From positions 1 to 64,000 of the forward strand of contig NZ_BAABEY010000036.1 in NCBI RefSeq assembly GCF_039540405.1: 64,000 nucleotides of DNA. The letters run 5' to 3'. The number at the start of each line of letters is the position of its first letter. The first letter of the stretch is position 1. The notes below the pieces were generated by a model. The model was given only the letters and a program-made list of their open reading frames with translations. It searched no databases and was not told the DNA's origin. The translations under genes were made by a program, and so were the position numbers. Shown one piece after another: positions 61,161 to 64,000 of the stretch. This DNA is from Ravibacter arvi. GTDB taxonomy: Bacteria > Bacteroidota > Bacteroidia > Cytophagales > Spirosomataceae.

Positions 61161-62672
61161 ATGCCTAACACGAAGCAGACCGGTATCTGGACGGTCATTA
61201 CTTCCTCGTCCGTGGGGACCCTAATTGAGTGGTACGATTTTTACATTTTCGGGAGCCTGGCCACCATTCTGTCAGTCCAATTCTTTCCCCAGGATAACCC
61301 CACCATTGCTTTCCTGAATACGTTGCTCACTTTCGCGGCCGGCTTTATCGTGAGGCCATTCGGCGCCCTTGTATTCGGCCGTCTCGGTGATATTGTGGGC
61401 AGGAAGTACACCTTCCTGGTTACCCTGGTGCTGATGGGCGGCTCAACATTTGTGATCGGACTCATCCCCAGCTTTGCATCCATAGGGTATGCCGCACCCA
61501 TCCTGGTACTGGTTATGCGGCTTGTCCAGGGCCTGGCGCTGGGCGGGGAGTATGGCGGAGCCGCTACCTATGTTGCCGAACATTCGCCCGCCAACAAGCG
61601 CGGCTTTTATACTTCCTGGATTCAGACGACCGCTACCCTCGGCTTGTTTGTTTCCCTGGTGGTAATCCTGCTTACCCGGACGACAATGGGAGAGCAGGCT
61701 TTCAGAGACTGGGGCTGGCGGGTGCCTTTCTTATTGTCGTCTGTATTGGTAGGGGTCTCTATTTTCATCCGGATGAAAATGCACGAGTCGCCTGTCTTCG
61801 CCAAACTCAAGAAGGAAGGGAAAACTTCTGCGAACCCGTTGAAAGAATCTTTCGGAAGGAAAGAAAACCTCAAAATGGTGTTGCTAGCACTGTTTGGGGC
61901 GGCAATGGGCCAGGGTGTCATTTGGTACACCGGCCAGTTTTATGCCATGTCATTTATCCAGAAAACGTGTAACATTGACCAGGTTCAGGTAAACTATATT
62001 ATCGTTCTGTCGCTTTTATTAGGGACTCCGTTTTTTGTCTTCTTCGGGTGGCTTTCCGACAAGATAGGCCGCAAGTGGATTATGCTCGGCGGGATGCTCC
62101 TTGGCGTTCTGGCTTACCGGCCCATTTATACGGAAATGTATGATATAGCCGACTTGGGAAAAAAGACGGAAATTACAGGGATGCACAAAATTGAGCGGGA
62201 GATTACAGCTTTTGACGACGAACCATCCAAACAACTGGTTACGATCACCAGCACGCATACCTATTCCGACAGTACGATCGTGAAAGAAGTGACACAGGAA
62301 ATAGAAGGAAAGCCATACGGAAGCTCGGTTAAAGGAACCGTGTTGAGTACATCCGCATTCTGGAAAATGGTTCTCCTGATATTTGTGCAGGTTTTGTTTG
62401 TGACCATGGTGTACGGTCCGATCGCCGCTTTCCTGGTAGAACTTTTCCCGACCAGGATCCGGTACACGTCGATGTCGCTGCCCTACCACGTAGGAAATGG
62501 TATTTTCGGGGGATTAACACCGGCCATCGCCACGCGGTTTTTTGAAGATTCCAAAACCGCCGCCAACCCGTCAGGCGATCCGCTGGCGGGCCTCACCTAC
62601 GTTATTATTGTCGCGGCGGTATGTTTTGTGATCGGAGCGATTTATTTAAAGAACCATTACGACAGCGAATAA
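61161..62672 (+). CDS. MFS transporter, metabolite:H+ symporter (MHS) family
   Basis: The 503-residue protein has 12 predicted membrane helices and MHS signatures: SVGTLIEWYDFYIFG near the start, the loop motif FGRLGDIVGRKYTFL, and LVQGLALGGEYGGAATYVAEHSP (in two halves). Between helices 8 and 9 there is an unusual hydrophilic insertion of about 70 residues (YDIADLGKKTEITGMHKIER and following) that is not found in E. coli ProP or ShiA. Relatives carry organic acids, proline or shikimate; with acs two genes downstream, a carboxylate such as acetate is a reasonable guess. The ATG at 61161 is chosen over a TTG two codons upstream. Confidence 0.85.
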   Translation: MPNTKQTGIWTVITSSSVGTLIEWYDFYIFGSLATILSVQFFPQDNPTIAFLNTLLTFAAGFIVRPFGALVFGRLGDIVGRKYTFLVTLVLMGGSTFVIGLIPSFASIGYAAPILVLVMRLVQGLALGGEYGGAATYVAEHSPANKRGFYTSWIQTTATLGLFVSLVVILLTRTTMGEQAFRDWGWRVPFLLSSVLVGVSIFIRMKMHESPVFAKLKKEGKTSANPLKESFGRKENLKMVLLALFGAAMGQGVIWYTGQFYAMSFIQKTCNIDQVQVNYIIVLSLLLGTPFFVFFGWLSDKIGRKWIMLGGMLLGVLAYRPIYTEMYDIADLGKKTEITGMHKIEREITAFDDEPSKQLVTITSTHTYSDSTIVKEVTQEIEGKPYGSSVKGTVLSTSAFWKMVLLIFVQVLFVTMVYGPIAAFLVELFPTRIRYTSMSLPYHVGNGIFGGLTPAIATRFFEDSKTAANPSGDPLAGLTYVIIVAAVCFVIGAIYLKNHYDSE

Positions 62673-62677
62673 TCATC

Positions 62678-62890
62678 ATGAAGGCTATCCATAAAATTCT
62701 TGGCGTGATCTGGATATTGATCAGTATCCTTACGGCCTATTATATTGTTTCTACGGCGATGGCAGAAATCAGCGCAGGTACTCCCGAAGACGCGACGATT
62801 TTCTGGCCCATAATTATTTTTATTTTCCTGCCGATTTTGTTCGGGCTGGCACTGTTTGGTTATTATTCGATAAAAGAGGAGTATAATTAG
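62678..62890 (+). CDS. small two-span membrane protein following the MFS transporter
   Basis: The 70-residue protein begins MKAIHKILGVIWILISILTA and has two membrane helices (about 7-26 and 44-64) with a short acidic outer loop and a charged tail (SIKEEYN). It starts 5 bp after the MFS stop, so it is almost surely co-translated. Small proteins of this kind regularly follow MHS transporters in Bacteroidota (I believe Pfam DUF6814); an accessory subunit role is inferred. Confidence 0.75.
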   Translation: MKAIHKILGVIWILISILTAYYIVSTAMAEISAGTPEDATIFWPIIIFIFLPILFGLALFGYYSIKEEYN

Positions 62891-62958
62891 GCAAAAAAGA
62901 GCCGGGCTTCGGAACGGAAGAATAGTGAATAGAGTAAATTTTAATAAATGATTAACCA

Positions 62959-64000
62959 ATGAAAATTTCGAGTTACGAGGAATACAAAGAGGTGTACCAA
63001 AAAAGTGTGGATGATCCGGAGGGGTTTTGGGCGGAAGTAGGACAGGAGTTTCAATGGCGTAAACCATGGAAGCGCGTGTTAGATTGGAATTTCGACGAAC
63101 CAAATGTGAAGTGGTTTGAGGGGGGTAAAATGAATATCACGGAGAACGCCCTGGACCGGCATCTCGAAGAAAATGCAAACAAACCCGCGATTATCTGGGA
63201 ACCCAACGACCCGTCTGATGAAGCGGTGACCCTGACCTACCAGGTTTTATATGACCGTGTTTGCAGCCTGGCCAACGTGCTTAAAAAGTACGGTATCAAA
63301 AAAGGAGACCGCGTTTGTATTTATCTCCCGATGGTACCCGAGCTGGCAATTGCAGTGTTGGCATGTGCGCGCATCGGAGCCATTCATTCCGTAGTTTTCG
63401 GCGGTTTCTCTGCCAAGTCCATTTCGGATCGTATTAACGACGCCGGTTGTAAAATGGTGATCACTTCCGACGGGGCATACCGCGGACCCAAGGTAATCCC
63501 GATGAAGGAAACAGTGGACCATGCCCTGGAATCATGCCCTTCTGTGGAACGAGTGCTCGTGCTGACCCGCACCCGCACCCCTGTAGCGATGCTGAAAGGC
63601 CGGGATCTCTGGTGGGAAGATGAAGTAAAATACGTAGAAGCAAAATGTCCGGCGGAAGAAATGGATTCCGAAGATGTTTTGTTCATTCTCTATACCTCAG
63701 GCTCCACCGGCAAACCGAAAGGAGTGGTGCATACCTGCGGCGGGTATATGGTGTATGCCACCTATACTTTCCAGAATGTTTTCCAGTACGAACCGGGAGA
63801 AGTACATTTCTGTACGGCTGACATCGGCTGGATTACCGGTCATAGCTACATTGTGTACGGTCCGCTCTGCTCTGGAGCTACCAGCCTGATGTTTGAGGGC
63901 GTACCTACCTATCCTGATGCGGGCCGCCTGTGGGACATTGTTGACAAACATAAGGTCAATATTCTTTATACCGCCCCTACAGCTATCAGGTCGCTGATGA
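62959..64000 (+). CDS. acs: acetyl-CoA synthetase (5' part, cut by window end)
   Basis: Activates acetate to acetyl-CoA via acetyl-AMP. From the ATG at 62959 (MKISSYEEYKEVYQKSVDDP) 347 codons are present, about half of the roughly 630-650 expected. Visible are the N-terminal ACAS_N segment, the AMP-binding loop YTSGSTGKPKGVVH (near residue 239) and ADIGWITGHSYIVYGPL. The reading frame is open to the last base. It follows the small membrane protein gene by 68 bp, so it may belong to the same operon as the transporter. Confidence 0.95.
   Translation, partial: MKISSYEEYKEVYQKSVDDPEGFWAEVGQEFQWRKPWKRVLDWNFDEPNVKWFEGGKMNITENALDRHLEENANKPAIIWEPNDPSDEAVTLTYQVLYDRVCSLANVLKKYGIKKGDRVCIYLPMVPELAIAVLACARIGAIHSVVFGGFSAKSISDRINDAGCKMVITSDGAYRGPKVIPMKETVDHALESCPSVERVLVLTRTRTPVAMLKGRDLWWEDEVKYVEAKCPAEEMDSEDVLFILYTSGSTGKPKGVVHTCGGYMVYATYTFQNVFQYEPGEVHFCTADIGWITGHSYIVYGPLCSGATSLMFEGVPTYPDAGRLWDIVDKHKVNILYTAPTAIRSLM

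Noticed and set aside
1..64000. CRISPR arrays, prophage, insertion sequences, integrases, defence genes
   Set aside because: No regularly spaced short repeats with unique spacers, no transposase or phage structural genes, and base composition and gene types are uniform core-genome throughout.

Overview
The window is ordinary, densely coded chromosome from a Bacteroidota bacterium, most likely a Cytophagales/Spirosomaceae relative such as Dyadobacter (lineage is an inference). The grounds are: promoters with the phylum's TAnnTTTG -7 box and almost no Shine-Dalgarno sequences; a Bacteroidota-type N-acyl-ornithine carbamoyltransferase in the arginine cluster; family proteins typical of the phylum (DUF4175, DUF3276/PUR, DUF1573, YfhO, long S16, fused E1 alpha/beta, A2M giant protein); and many lipoproteins and Sec-exported proteins. 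I see no prophage, IS element, CRISPR array or defence island.

Layout. 1-5.3 kb: the 5' end of a 16S rRNA gene on the minus strand with its leader, then pruA, thrC and a TPR protein. 5.34-5.8 kb: a gene-free block with a dense cluster of DnaA boxes next to an 83% A+T tract, which I read as the chromosomal origin. 5.87-19.5 kb: a long minus-strand block: ybeY-mnmG-methyltransferase-Ig-like lipoprotein (with two parS-like palindromes), DUF4175, trpA, Dabb lipoprotein, trmD-rimM, rpsP, hemE, DUF1573. 19.8-28.6 kb: fused 2-oxoacid dehydrogenase E1 and a 2019-residue alpha-2-macroglobulin-like protein. 28.6-41.8 kb: glycosylasparaginase, ychF, PUR protein, RlpA, DUF58, a thioredoxin-like protein, YdcF, pfkA, YfhO, a BioF-like enzyme, a lipid kinase and a 37-residue membrane protein. 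42-45.7 kb: DUF4440 protein, an odd tRNA-Cys-like gene, an exported formylglycine-generating enzyme, an outer-membrane protein and two LVIVD-repeat lipoproteins. 45.8-58.6 kb: pyrC, an L-rhamnose catabolic trio, aroB, DUF4136, the arginine cluster (GNAT, argG, argC, argD, argF') and aat. 58.6-59.1 kb: 122-bp tandem repeats. 59.1-64 kb: coiled-coil protein, THUMP-like methyltransferase, MFS transporter with a small membrane partner, and the 5' part of acs, which runs off the window.

Functional groups: arginine synthesis from glutamate through acyl-ornithine; rhamnose entry (mutarotase, isomerase, kinase); ribosome and tRNA maturation (mnmG, ybeY, trmD, rimM, rpsP); and acetate activation beside a transporter. 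The items most worth a second look are the origin with parS-like sites, the non-standard tRNA-Cys-like gene, the 122-bp repeat array, and the unannotated 37-residue membrane protein coupled to a lipid kinase. I did not find a clear new multi-gene system.
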